A DNA stretch of 64,000 nucleotides from Shinella sumterensis (GTDB taxonomy: Bacteria; Pseudomonadota; Alphaproteobacteria; Rhizobiales; Rhizobiaceae). A program made the position numbers and the translations under genes. Below the pieces are notes generated by a model. The model saw nothing but the letters and a program-made list of their open reading frames with translations. It was not told the DNA's origin and did no database searches. Shown here piece by piece: positions 8,449 through 17,243 of this stretch (the stretch's first letter is position 1; each line of letters starts with the position of its first letter). The DNA lies in assembly GCF_004514425.2 (NCBI RefSeq), contig NZ_MYFN02000014.1, forward strand, positions 1-64,000, read 5' to 3'.

Positions 8449-9936
8449 ATGACGAACCGCTCTCCCCTCCTGTCGCTCCGTGGAATCCAGAAATCCTACG
8501 GTCCGATCAAGGTGCTCCACGGTGTCGACCTCGACATCTATCCGGGAGAGGTCGTGGCGCTGCTCGGCGAAAACGGTGCGGGAAAATCGACCCTGTCGAA
8601 CATCATTTCCGGCACCGTCCAGCCCTCCGCCGGCGAAATGACCTGGCTCGGCAAGCCCTATGCCCCCGCCAATCCCCGCGCCGCGATGGACGAGGGCGTG
8701 GGCATGATCCATCAGGAATTGAAGCTTCTGCCGAAACTCTCCATCGCCGAGAACGTCTTCGTCGGTCGCTACCCCATGAAATCCGGCCGTCTCGACCGCC
8801 GTGCGATGGAAGAGCGTGCCCGCGCCGGCCTGCAGCGTCTCGGTCTCGACGTGTCGCCCGACCGTCTTGTCGAGGGGCTCTCGACCGGTCGGCAGCAGCT
8901 GATCGAGATCGCGAAGGCGCTGACACTGAATGCGCGCCTGCTCATTCTGGACGAGCCGACGGCAGCACTCGGTGGCGAGGAGACGCAGCTCCTCTTCCAC
9001 CAGATCGAGCGCCTGAAGGCCGAAGGCGTCGGCATCATCTATATCTCGCACCGCCTCGAGGAAATCCGCCGGATCACCGATCGCATCGTCGTGATGCGCG
9101 ATGGCGCCAAAGTGCAGGAATTCGACCGTGGCGACGTACCGATCCGCACCATTGTCGAGGCGATGGTCGGGCGCTCGCTGGAGCGCATGTTCCCGACATT
9201 GCCCACACCGACGGATGAGGTGACGCTCGAAGTGCGTGGCCTGTCGGCGCCATCGAAGGCATTTCGCGACATCAATTTTTCCGTTCGTAAAGGCGAGGTC
9301 TTCGGCATCGCCGGTCTGATGGGCGCTGGCCGTACCGAACTCGTGCGCGCGATCACCGGCGCCGACCCGATCGCCAGCGGCGAAGTGCTGCTGCACGGCA
9401 AGCCGGTGACGCCGCGTTCGCCGATCGATGCGATCCGCAACGGCATCGTGCTCGTGCCGGAGGATCGCAAGCTGCAGGGCGTCGTGCTCGACCATTCCAT
9501 TGCGGAAAACATCGGCTACGCCAACCTCGGCGAGATTTCCCGCAACGGCTGGATTTCGTCGCGCCGCATCCGAGAATTCGCGGAAGACTACATCAAGCGT
9601 TTCGGCGTGAAGGGGCGTGGCGGGCAGAATGCCGGCGAGCTCTCCGGCGGCAACCAGCAGAAGGTGGTGCTGGCCAAGTGGCTGGCGCGCAAGCCGCAGG
9701 TGGTGGTGCTGGACGAACCGACGCGCGGCATCGACGTCGGCGCGCGCTCGTCGATCTACGATCTCATCGTGGGCTTGGCGCGCGAAGGCGTCACCGTCAT
9801 CGTGGTCAGCTCCGACCTCGAGGAGGTGCTGGGCGTCTCCAGCCGCATCATGGTCATGGCACAGGGCAAACAGGCCGGTATCCTGAACCGCGAGGACGCC
9901 AACGACGTCTCGGTCATGGAACTGGCGACACTTTGA
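8449..9936 (+). CDS. Sugar ABC transporter double ATP-binding protein (RbsA type)
   Basis: A 495-residue protein with two fused nucleotide-binding domains. Domain 1 has Walker A GENGAGKSTL, a degenerate signature LSTGRQQLIEIAKAL and Walker B LLILDEPTAAL. Domain 2 has the altered Walker A AGLMGAGRTELVRAI normal for this family, signature LSGGNQQKVVLAKWL and Walker B VVVLDEPTRGID. It energises the adjacent CUT2 permease. It lies 31 bases after the binding protein gene and 15 before the SDR, clearly one operon. Confidence 0.96.
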   Translation: MTNRSPLLSLRGIQKSYGPIKVLHGVDLDIYPGEVVALLGENGAGKSTLSNIISGTVQPSAGEMTWLGKPYAPANPRAAMDEGVGMIHQELKLLPKLSIAENVFVGRYPMKSGRLDRRAMEERARAGLQRLGLDVSPDRLVEGLSTGRQQLIEIAKALTLNARLLILDEPTAALGGEETQLLFHQIERLKAEGVGIIYISHRLEEIRRITDRIVVMRDGAKVQEFDRGDVPIRTIVEAMVGRSLERMFPTLPTPTDEVTLEVRGLSAPSKAFRDINFSVRKGEVFGIAGLMGAGRTELVRAITGADPIASGEVLLHGKPVTPRSPIDAIRNGIVLVPEDRKLQGVVLDHSIAENIGYANLGEISRNGWISSRRIREFAEDYIKRFGVKGRGGQNAGELSGGNQQKVVLAKWLARKPQVVVLDEPTRGIDVGARSSIYDLIVGLAREGVTVIVVSSDLEEVLGVSSRIMVMAQGKQAGILNREDANDVSVMELATL

Positions 9937-9951
9937 ACAGGAATAGACAGC

Positions 9952-10740
9952 ATGTCGGAAATTAAACTCAACGCACCGAAATTGTTTGATCTCTCGGGCA
10001 ACGTTGCCCTCGTCACGGGTGCCGGTAGCGGTATCGGCCAGCGCATTGCGATGGGCCTTGCCCAGTGTGGTGCGGACGTCGCCCTGCTTGACCGTCGGAC
10101 GGATGATGGCCTCGCCCAAACGGCTGATTTCATCGCGCGTGCTGGCCGTCGCAGCGTCCAGATCGCCGCCGACGTGACCAGCGGCGCGGCGCTGACCGAC
10201 GCGGTTGCACGCACCGAAGCAGAGCTCGGCTCTCTTACGCTCGCCGTCAACGCCGCCGGTATCGCCAATGCCAATCCGGCGGAGGAGATGGAGGAGAGCC
10301 AGTTCCAGACGATGATGGACATCAACCTGAAGGGCGTGTTCCTCTCCTGCCAGGCCGAAGCGCGCGCCATGCTGAAGACCGGCCGCGGCGCCATCGTCAA
10401 TATCGCCTCGATGTCCGGCGTCATCGTCAATCGCGGCCTCAGCCAGTGCCATTACAATGCCTCCAAGGCCGGCGTCATCCACATGACCAAATCCATGGCC
10501 ATGGAATGGGTCGGCCGCGGCATCCGCGTCAACACGATCAGCCCCGGCTATACCGCAACGCCGATGAACACCCGGCCTGAAATGGTGCATCAGACGAAGC
10601 TGTTCGAAGAGCAGACGCCGATGCAGCGCATGGCAAATGTCGACGAAATGGTCGGCCCGGCCGTCTTCCTTCTCTCGGATGCGGCAAGCTTCGTGACGGG
10701 TGTCGACCTGCTCGTCGATGGCGGCTTCTGCTGCTGGTAA
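9952..10740 (+). CDS. SDR family oxidoreductase (polyol dehydrogenase-like)
   Basis: A 262-residue short-chain dehydrogenase with Rossmann motif VTGAGSGIGQR, NAAG in the fourth strand, a catalytic serine region IASMSG, YNASK as the catalytic Tyr/Lys pair, and an aromatic C-terminus VDGGFCCW resembling arabinitol, sorbitol and sorbose dehydrogenases. It is the last gene of the transport operon and, with the SDR at 1039-1824, gives the locus two dehydrogenases, which suggests sequential oxidations or two alternative polyol substrates. Substrate not deducible. Confidence 0.93.
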   Translation: MSEIKLNAPKLFDLSGNVALVTGAGSGIGQRIAMGLAQCGADVALLDRRTDDGLAQTADFIARAGRRSVQIAADVTSGAALTDAVARTEAELGSLTLAVNAAGIANANPAEEMEESQFQTMMDINLKGVFLSCQAEARAMLKTGRGAIVNIASMSGVIVNRGLSQCHYNASKAGVIHMTKSMAMEWVGRGIRVNTISPGYTATPMNTRPEMVHQTKLFEEQTPMQRMANVDEMVGPAVFLLSDAASFVTGVDLLVDGGFCCW

Positions 10741-10844
10741 TCGCCAAGCGGCATCGACGACATAGCTGTGATTCAGGCGGGCGTGTAGGGCCTGACTGAT
10801 ACGTCACTTGTTTTGGCTGACGGATGAGCAAACGGCCCCGGGCG

Positions 10845-11372
10845 TCATATCTGTTTCATCGCATTTGCCAGGGCGGACTCATCGTAGGGCTTTCCAAGGA
10901 TGACCGCATCGGCGATCCATTCGTGCCCGTCCACACGCGGAATCCCGGCTGCACCTGAAGCAAATATGATGCCGAGTCCCGGCTTCTGCCGCCGGCATTC
11001 AACCGCAAGCTCCGCTCCGGACATGCCCGGAAGCCCGATATCAGTCAGCAGAAGGTCGATCGCCTCTCGTGACAAGACCTTGAGTGCCTCTTCGGCGCTG
11101 ACGACCTCAAACACCACATGCCCCATCGCCTCCAAATCGACGACCAAGGCACCCGATCGCCCGGTTTCGCCCGTCGGCATAACGGGAACAACCGCTGCGG
11201 ATTTGGGCGGGATGCGCCATCCTCCGGTCGGGAGATCACGTGCGGTGATCGCGGCGAGATCGTCGATAAGAACCGGCCGCTGGCCATGGAGCGCTTCCGC
11301 TATCGGAAGGGTCGATGCTTCACGAAGACGGATCGCTGTCGCGAGGCCGGAACCTTGCGTTACAGATGGCAA
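10845..11372 (-). pseudogene. Deleted hybrid sensor kinase remnant (GAF-like segment joined to receiver domain)
   Basis: The 175-residue frame joins two parts of a hybrid histidine kinase. Residues 1-75 resemble the end of a sensor module (IAEALHGQRPVLIDDLAA, then PPKSAAVVPV). From about residue 80 the protein is a receiver domain with LLLTDIGLPGMSGAELA (phosphoacceptor Asp in LLTDI) and a C-terminal KPYDESAL motif. The dimerisation/His and ATPase domains that should lie between are absent, so an internal deletion seems to have fused the ends in frame. The fusion is open throughout and might still be made, but it cannot act as a kinase. It lies isolated between two operons next to another gene fragment. 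Confidence 0.65.
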
Positions 11373-11618
11373 GCTTCACCGGCGTTGCCATCTGTGCAAC
11401 TCATCGGATTCAAGTGAATCGGCTTGTGATCGTTCCGAGGAGCCGAACAGCCCATTGGCACACGGGTTCGCGGCCGGCAGACCTGCGAGGGTCTCCATCG
11501 GACCGACGCTGCAAATGCCAAGGCCGAACAAGAAGAACTTGTCTAAGCGCGTCAATTTCTTCGTTTAAGCGGGTGGCTTCCGCGGGCATGCTCCAACGTG
11601 CCTCATGGGGATTGCGTA

Positions 11619-11869
11619 ATGACGAAAGCACTTGTCACGGGAGGCGACGCGGGCCCCCGGACGCCCGATCGCCACGATGCTTGCAAAAGAGGGTTGGGAC
11701 GTGCGCGCGCTGGGCCGTGACCGCATCGCGCTGGTCGAGATGCACGGTGAACACAAAATCGTGCCGCTGGCTATGGATCTGGCGGATCGCGCGTATGTCT
11801 GCGCCGTCGCGGATGGGCTGGCTATCGACTCCGGCTTTCAACCTCACATCATCGAACGACAGGAAGATG
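11619..11869 (+). pseudogene. Frameshifted, truncated SDR gene fragment
   Basis: The ATG at 11619 opens MTKALVTGGDAG, the start of a short-chain dehydrogenase. After a run of five C residues near 11655 the matching frame shifts by one and continues as GRPIATMLAKEGWDVRALGRD, then ends where the real protein would continue to the NAG and YxxxK regions. Frameshift plus missing C-terminal two thirds marks a pseudogene. Its end abuts the ThDP enzyme gene, so the old SDR leader may supply that gene's promoter. Nothing recognisable is seen in 11373-11618. Confidence 0.6.
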
Positions 11870-11872
11870 GGT

Positions 11873-13549
11873 ATGGAACGTAATGGAGGGCAGCTGCTCG
11901 TCGAGTGTCTCTTGGCACTGGGGGCGACGAAAAGCTTCGGCGTGCCGGGGGAAAGCTACCTCGCGGTGCTCGATGCGCTGCATGATACCGGCGGACGCCT
12001 CGATTATGTCCTGTGCCGCAATGAAGGTGGTGCGGCGTTCATGGCCGCGGCCTATGGGAAGCTCACCCGCCAGCCGGGCATCTGCTTCGTGACCCGTGGT
12101 CCCGGCGCCGCCAATGCCTCGATCGGCGTGCACACCGCCATGCAGGATTCTGCACCGATGATCCTCTTCGTCGGACAGGTTGGAACCGACATGAAGGGTC
12201 GCGAGGCTTTCCAGGAAGTCGATTACAAGGCCGTTTTCGGCACCATGGCCAAGTGGGCCGTCGAAATCGATCAGGTCGAACGCGTCCCCGAAATCCTCTC
12301 TCGCGCCTGGACGCTCGCGATTTCGGGCCGTCCCGGCCCCGTCGTGATCGCGCTGCCGGAGGACATGCTGACCTCGCTTACGGGGGCCGCGCCCCTGTCA
12401 GGCCCTGTCGAGATCGCTGAGCCCGCGCCCTCGGCTCCTGCCATGCAGCGGCTGCGCCGGATGCTGGAAGGCGCAGAGCGTCCCGTCATTCTCTATGGCG
12501 GCTGCAACTGGGCCGATGGTGCAATGGACGCGGTCCGGCATTTTGCCGAGGCGTCCGACATTCCGGTGGTGTCCGTCTTCCGTTATCAGGACCAGTACGA
12601 CAATGCCTCGCCGACCTTCTGTGGCGAAGCCGGCGTGGGCATGGTCGCCTCCGTCAAGGAATTGTTGCGCGAAGCCGACGTCATCCTCGCGGTCAACAAC
12701 CGCTTCGGCGAGAACTCGACAGACGGCTACACGCTGTTCGATGTTCCGCAAACACGCCAGCAGATCATCCATATCCATGGTTCGGACCTGGAGATCGGCA
12801 AGGTCTACAGGCCCGCGTTCGGTATTCACGCCGGCCCGAACGCCTTTGCGGAAGCTCTGGGCGCGCTTGAGCCCGTCAAGGGCGGGTGGGCGCAATGGCG
12901 GGCCAAGGGGCGTGCCGCGTACGAAAAGAGCTTCGACCTTCCCGATCTGCCCTCGCCGGTAGACATGGGCAAGGTGACCGCGCTCCTGAACGAAATTCTG
13001 CCTGACGACGTGATCCTGACCAACGGCGCGGGAAACTTCACCGTCTGGCCCAACAAGTTCTTCAGGTTCGGGCCGAAGGCGCGCCTCCTGGCTCCGCAGT
13101 CGGGCGCGATGGGCTATGGCGTTCCGGCCTCCATCGCCGCCAAGGTCGCCCATCCCGACCGCACCGTCGTCTGCTTTGCCGGCGACGGCGATTTCCAGAT
13201 GAACTGCCAGGAACTGGCGACGGCCCTTCAGCACGGCGCGCAGCCGATCATCCTTCTTCTCAACAATGGCATCTACGGCACGATCCGCGCCCATCAGGAG
13301 CGGCATTACCCGGAGCGCGTCTCCGGCACGACGATGGTCAATCCGGATTTCGTGGCCCTTGCGAAGTCCTACGGTTTCCACGCCGAGCGTATAGGGGCGA
13401 CTTCGGACTTCGCGGCCGCCTTCGAAAGGGCACGGGCGTCCAAGACCGGCGCGCTTCTCGACCTTGACATTTCACCCGAAGCGTTGACCCCGCGCCAGAC
13501 GCTGAGCCAAATGCGCAAGGCCGCTCTTTCTGCAAAGGAAACCGCATGA
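11873..13549 (+). CDS. Thiamine diphosphate-dependent enzyme, acetolactate synthase large-subunit type
   Basis: 558 residues with the three domains of the acetolactate synthase/2-oxoacid decarboxylase family. The catalytic glutamate is in CRNEGGAAFMAA (Glu51), followed by TRGPGAANA. The C-terminal ThDP/Mg motif starts GDGDFQMNC near residue 437 and ends at LLLNNG. The start at 11873 is preferred because AGGAAG lies six bases upstream; a longer frame runs back through debris. It leads an operon with HyuA/HyuB, an aminotransferase and two oxidoreductases and overlaps hyuA by four bases. Biosynthetic acetolactate synthase is unlikely here (no small subunit); decarboxylation or carboligation of a 2-oxoacid produced in the pathway is more plausible. 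Confidence 0.9.
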   Translation: MERNGGQLLVECLLALGATKSFGVPGESYLAVLDALHDTGGRLDYVLCRNEGGAAFMAAAYGKLTRQPGICFVTRGPGAANASIGVHTAMQDSAPMILFVGQVGTDMKGREAFQEVDYKAVFGTMAKWAVEIDQVERVPEILSRAWTLAISGRPGPVVIALPEDMLTSLTGAAPLSGPVEIAEPAPSAPAMQRLRRMLEGAERPVILYGGCNWADGAMDAVRHFAEASDIPVVSVFRYQDQYDNASPTFCGEAGVGMVASVKELLREADVILAVNNRFGENSTDGYTLFDVPQTRQQIIHIHGSDLEIGKVYRPAFGIHAGPNAFAEALGALEPVKGGWAQWRAKGRAAYEKSFDLPDLPSPVDMGKVTALLNEILPDDVILTNGAGNFTVWPNKFFRFGPKARLLAPQSGAMGYGVPASIAAKVAHPDRTVVCFAGDGDFQMNCQELATALQHGAQPIILLLNNGIYGTIRAHQERHYPERVSGTTMVNPDFVALAKSYGFHAERIGATSDFAAAFERARASKTGALLDLDISPEALTPRQTLSQMRKAALSAKETA

Positions 13550-15624
13550 CAAAGCGTCACGACATCCGCCTCGGCGCCGATATCGGCGGTACCTTTACCG
13601 ATATCGCACTCGATGTGCGCGGCAAGCTCTTCTCGACAAAGGTCCTGACCGATTATTCGGCACCGGAACAAGCGATTCTGGACGGTATCGAAATCGTTAT
13701 CTTGGATGCGGGCATTTCGGCTGACGATATCGACATCGTCATCCACGGCACGACGCTTGCCACCAATGCGCTCATCGAGCGCCGCGGTGCGAGGACAGCC
13801 CTCATCACCACCGAGGGGTTCCGTGACGTCATCGAGATGCGCACGGAAAACCGGTTCGAACAATACGATCTCAGCCTCGTGCTGCCAAAGCCATTGATCC
13901 CGCGTGAGGATCGCTTTCCGGTCAAGGGGCGCATCGATGCGCAGGGCAAGGAGCTCCAAGCGCTCGACGAAGCGGCATTGGAAGCTCTTGCGGACGTTAT
14001 CGCCGAGGGTGACTTCGGGTCCGTCGCCATCGGCTTCATCCATTCGTACATGAACCCGGCGCATGAGCAACGCGCTCGCGAAATCCTGTCCCGGAAGCTC
14101 TCGATCCCGATTTCGATCTCGTCGGAGGTCTCGCCGCAAATGCGCGAGTTCGAGCGATTCAATACGGTCTGTGCCAATGCCTATGTCCGCCCGCAGATGG
14201 CCGACTATTTGTCGCGGTTGCAGGTGCGGCTGAAGGAGATGGGAGCGGAGTGCCCGGTCTTCATGATCCATTCCGGCGGCGGGCTGATCTCGGTCGAGAC
14301 GGCGTCCGAGTTTCCGGTTCGGCTTGTCGAATCCGGCCCTGCGGGCGGCGCGATCTTTGCTGCCGACATCGCTCGCCGCTTCAGCCTGGACCGTGTCGTT
14401 TCCTATGACATGGGCGGCACGACGGCGAAAATTTGCCTTATCGAGGATTACCAGCCGCACACGGCGCGCACTTTCGAAGTCGCCCGCACCTACCGCTTCT
14501 GCAAGGGCTCGGGCATGCCGATCTCCATTCCTGTCATCGAGATGATCGAGATCGGTGCGGGCGGCGGCTCCATCGCCTGGGTCGATGCCATGGGCCGCAT
14601 CCAGGCCGGCCCGGAATCGGCGGCCTCGGAGCCCGGCCCGGCCTGTTACCAGCGTGGCGGCGAGCGGCCGGCGATCACGGATGCGGATCTCGTGCTCGGC
14701 AAGCTCGATCCCGACAACTTCGCCGGCGGCAAGATCAAGCTTTCGGTCGAAAGCGCCAGTGCGGCGATCGCACGCGACATCGGCGACCCACTGAAGCTCG
14801 CCACCGAAGCGGCCGCCTTCGGCATCGTCGAGGTGGTGGACGAGAACATGGCCAATGCGGCACGCGTCCATGCGGTCGAGAACGGCAAGAATATTTCCGA
14901 AAACATCATGATCGCCTTCGGGGGTGCTGCCCCCCTGCACGCCGCCCGTCTCTGCGAAAAACTCGGCGTCGACCAGTGCCTCATCCCGCAAGGGGCGGGC
15001 GTGGGGTCGGCGATCGGCTTCCTGAAGGCGCCGTTCGGCTATGAAGCGCTGGCATCCAACATCATGCGCCTTTCGAAGTTTGACGCAGGCGCTGCCAACG
15101 CCATGCTCGGAGGGTTGAAAGAGACCGCCGAAGGCTTTGTACGTGCCGGCACGCAGGGAAAGATCGTGCGCGAAATCACCGCCTTCATGCGGTACAGGGG
15201 ACAGGGTTGGGAAATCCCCGTGCCACTGCCCGACCGTGCCTTCACGGCGTCGGACGCCGGAATGATCGAGGCGGCTTTCAAAGACCGCTACGCCCAGTTC
15301 TTCGGCCGTGCGGTCGAAGGCCCGGAAATCGAATTCGTCACCTGGTCCGTCAAGGCGCAGGACGTGCGCCCCGAGGGCGAGCGCTTCACGCTTGAAACGG
15401 ACGGTGCCGCGATACCCGCGCCCACCACGAGAGCCGTCTTCGACCCGGCCTCCGGCAGGACGCTGGAAACCGCGATCGTGCCGCGCGAGACGCTGTCACC
15501 AGGTGCGCGCGTGGCCGGCCCTGCGGTCATCGTCGAGCGGGAAACCTCGACCGTCGTCACGTCGCCGTTCGATGCCGTCATCCAGATCGACGGCACCATT
15601 CTTCTCGTGCGCAAGGGTCACTGA
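13546..15624 (+). CDS. hyuA: Hydantoinase/oxoprolinase family protein, subunit A
   Basis: A 692-residue HyuA-type protein with an actin-like ATPase fold. It starts LGADIGGTFTDIALD, continues with HGTTLATNALIERRGARTAL and contains DMGGTTAKICLI and the GAGGGSIAW loop. Such subunits pair with HyuB to open lactam, imide or hydantoin rings, or to carboxylate ketones, at the expense of ATP. ATGA overlaps with the upstream ThDP gene, and hyuB starts two bases after the stop, indicate tight co-translation. It differs clearly from the second HyuA at 59423-61453, so a recent duplication is unlikely. Substrate unknown. Confidence 0.94.
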   Translation: MTKRHDIRLGADIGGTFTDIALDVRGKLFSTKVLTDYSAPEQAILDGIEIVILDAGISADDIDIVIHGTTLATNALIERRGARTALITTEGFRDVIEMRTENRFEQYDLSLVLPKPLIPREDRFPVKGRIDAQGKELQALDEAALEALADVIAEGDFGSVAIGFIHSYMNPAHEQRAREILSRKLSIPISISSEVSPQMREFERFNTVCANAYVRPQMADYLSRLQVRLKEMGAECPVFMIHSGGGLISVETASEFPVRLVESGPAGGAIFAADIARRFSLDRVVSYDMGGTTAKICLIEDYQPHTARTFEVARTYRFCKGSGMPISIPVIEMIEIGAGGGSIAWVDAMGRIQAGPESAASEPGPACYQRGGERPAITDADLVLGKLDPDNFAGGKIKLSVESASAAIARDIGDPLKLATEAAAFGIVEVVDENMANAARVHAVENGKNISENIMIAFGGAAPLHAARLCEKLGVDQCLIPQGAGVGSAIGFLKAPFGYEALASNIMRLSKFDAGAANAMLGGLKETAEGFVRAGTQGKIVREITAFMRYRGQGWEIPVPLPDRAFTASDAGMIEAAFKDRYAQFFGRAVEGPEIEFVTWSVKAQDVRPEGERFTLETDGAAIPAPTTRAVFDPASGRTLETAIVPRETLSPGARVAGPAVIVERETSTVVTSPFDAVIQIDGTILLVRKGH

Positions 15625-15626
15625 TC

Positions 15627-17243
15627 ATGAGCGATATCAATGAAATCCGCATGCAGGTCATGTGGAACCGCCTGATCTCGGTCGTTGAAGAACAGGCGCT
15701 GACGCTGCTGCGCACGGCGTTCTCCACCTCGGTCCGCGAGGCGGGCGATCTCTCGGCGGGCGTCTACAACGCCAAGGGCGAGATGCTTGCCCAGGCCGTC
15801 ACCGGCACGCCGGGCCACGTCAATACAATGGCGGAAGCCGTGCTGCACTTCATCGCCGAAATCCCGCGCGAGGATATGTATCCGGGCGATACCTATGTCA
15901 CCAACGATCCGTGGAAGGGCACCGGCCACCTGCACGACATCACCATGGTCTCGCCGTCGTTCAAGGGCGGGGAACTGATCGGCTTCTTCGCCTGCACGGC
16001 GCATGTCGTCGATGTCGGCGGGCGCGGCTTCGGGGCGGATGGCAAGTCGGTCTATGAGGAAGGCATCCAGATCCCGATCATGAAGTTCGCAGAGCGTGGC
16101 GTGGTGAACAAGGACCTGCTGAAGATCCTGCGCCTCAACGTGCGCGAGCCGAACCAGGTGATCGGCGACTTCTATTCGCTCGCCGCCTGCAACGACGTCG
16201 GCCACAGGCGGCTTATCGAGATGCTGGACGAGGTCGGTTACGACAATCTCGACACGCTGGGCGACTTCATCCTGTCGCGCACGCATCGGGCGACGATGGA
16301 GCGCATTGCCGGCCTGCCGAAGGGCGCCTGGACGAACGACATGCTGACGGACGGCTACGACGAGCCGATCAGGCTTGCGGCGGAGGTCTCGATCACCGAC
16401 AGCGGGATCAATGTCGATTTCTCCGGTACGGATGGCGTGAGCCGCTGGGGCATCAACGTGCCGCTGATCTACACCAAGGCCTATGCCTGCTACGCGCTGA
16501 AATGCGTGGTGGCACCTGACATTCCCAATAATTCCGCCTCACTTGCCGTCTTCAACGTCTCCTCGCCGGTCAATATCCTCAATGCCGAGCGGCCGGCCCC
16601 GGTTTCGGTGCGCCATGTCATAGGCCACATGGTCCCGGACCTCGTTCTCGGTGCGCTGGCCAAGGCGCTGCCCGGCCAGATCCTTGCCGAAGGCGCGGCC
16701 GCACTGTGGAACATCCATATATCGGCCCGCCCGGTTGCCGGCGCTGCCGGCCGGCGTGCCGAGGTACTGATGTTCAACTCGGGCGGCATGGGCGCACGTC
16801 CCGGCATTGATGGCCTGTCCTCGACAGCATTTCCTTCCGGCGTCCATACCATGCCGATCGAGGCGACCGAACATACTGGCCCCATCGTCGTCTGGCGCAA
16901 GGAACTGCGTCCGGATTCCGGCGGCGCGGGCAAATATCGCGGTGGTCTTGGCCAGATCATCGAAATCGCGCCGGCGGAAGGCCACGAATTCGACTTTTCG
17001 GCGATGTTCGACCGCATCGCGACGCCAGCGCGCGGGCGTGATGGCGGTGAAGACGGGGCGCCCGGCTCTGCGAAGCTCGATGACGGCATGAAACTACGGC
17101 CGAAAGGCTGGCAGCATGTGCCGGCCGGCCGCCGGCTGATGCTGGAACTGCCGGGTGGCGGCGGCTTCGGAAACCCGTTAGAGCGCACCGCGGAAGCCAG
17201 AGCCGAAGATCTGTCCAAAGGCTATGTGACGGAGAAGAAATGA
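15627..17243 (+). CDS. hyuB: Hydantoinase/oxoprolinase family protein, subunit B
   Basis: A 538-residue HyuB-type subunit. Typical blocks are LRTAFSTSVREAGDLSAGVYN near residue 30, DPWKGTGHLHDITMVSP around residue 90, HVVDVGGRGFG, and the glycine-rich C-terminal LPGGGGFGNP. It forms the heteromeric ATP-dependent amidohydrolase or carboxylase with the adjacent HyuA. The stop overlaps the aminotransferase start, so the product may be transaminated directly, as expected if ring opening releases an amino acid (inference). Confidence 0.94.
   Translation: MSDINEIRMQVMWNRLISVVEEQALTLLRTAFSTSVREAGDLSAGVYNAKGEMLAQAVTGTPGHVNTMAEAVLHFIAEIPREDMYPGDTYVTNDPWKGTGHLHDITMVSPSFKGGELIGFFACTAHVVDVGGRGFGADGKSVYEEGIQIPIMKFAERGVVNKDLLKILRLNVREPNQVIGDFYSLAACNDVGHRRLIEMLDEVGYDNLDTLGDFILSRTHRATMERIAGLPKGAWTNDMLTDGYDEPIRLAAEVSITDSGINVDFSGTDGVSRWGINVPLIYTKAYACYALKCVVAPDIPNNSASLAVFNVSSPVNILNAERPAPVSVRHVIGHMVPDLVLGALAKALPGQILAEGAAALWNIHISARPVAGAAGRRAEVLMFNSGGMGARPGIDGLSSTAFPSGVHTMPIEATEHTGPIVVWRKELRPDSGGAGKYRGGLGQIIEIAPAEGHEFDFSAMFDRIATPARGRDGGEDGAPGSAKLDDGMKLRPKGWQHVPAGRRLMLELPGGGGFGNPLERTAEARAEDLSKGYVTEKK

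Noticed and set aside
8401-10590. Long minus-strand frame of 729 codons opposite the RbsA-type ATPase and SDR
   Set aside because: Shadow of the two genes on the plus strand; no domain is visible and no ribosome site precedes it.
11410-11631. Minus-strand frame of 73 codons with a coiled-coil-like EATRLNEEIDALRQ stretch
   Set aside because: No ribosome site and no recognisable family; lies in debris between pseudogenes.
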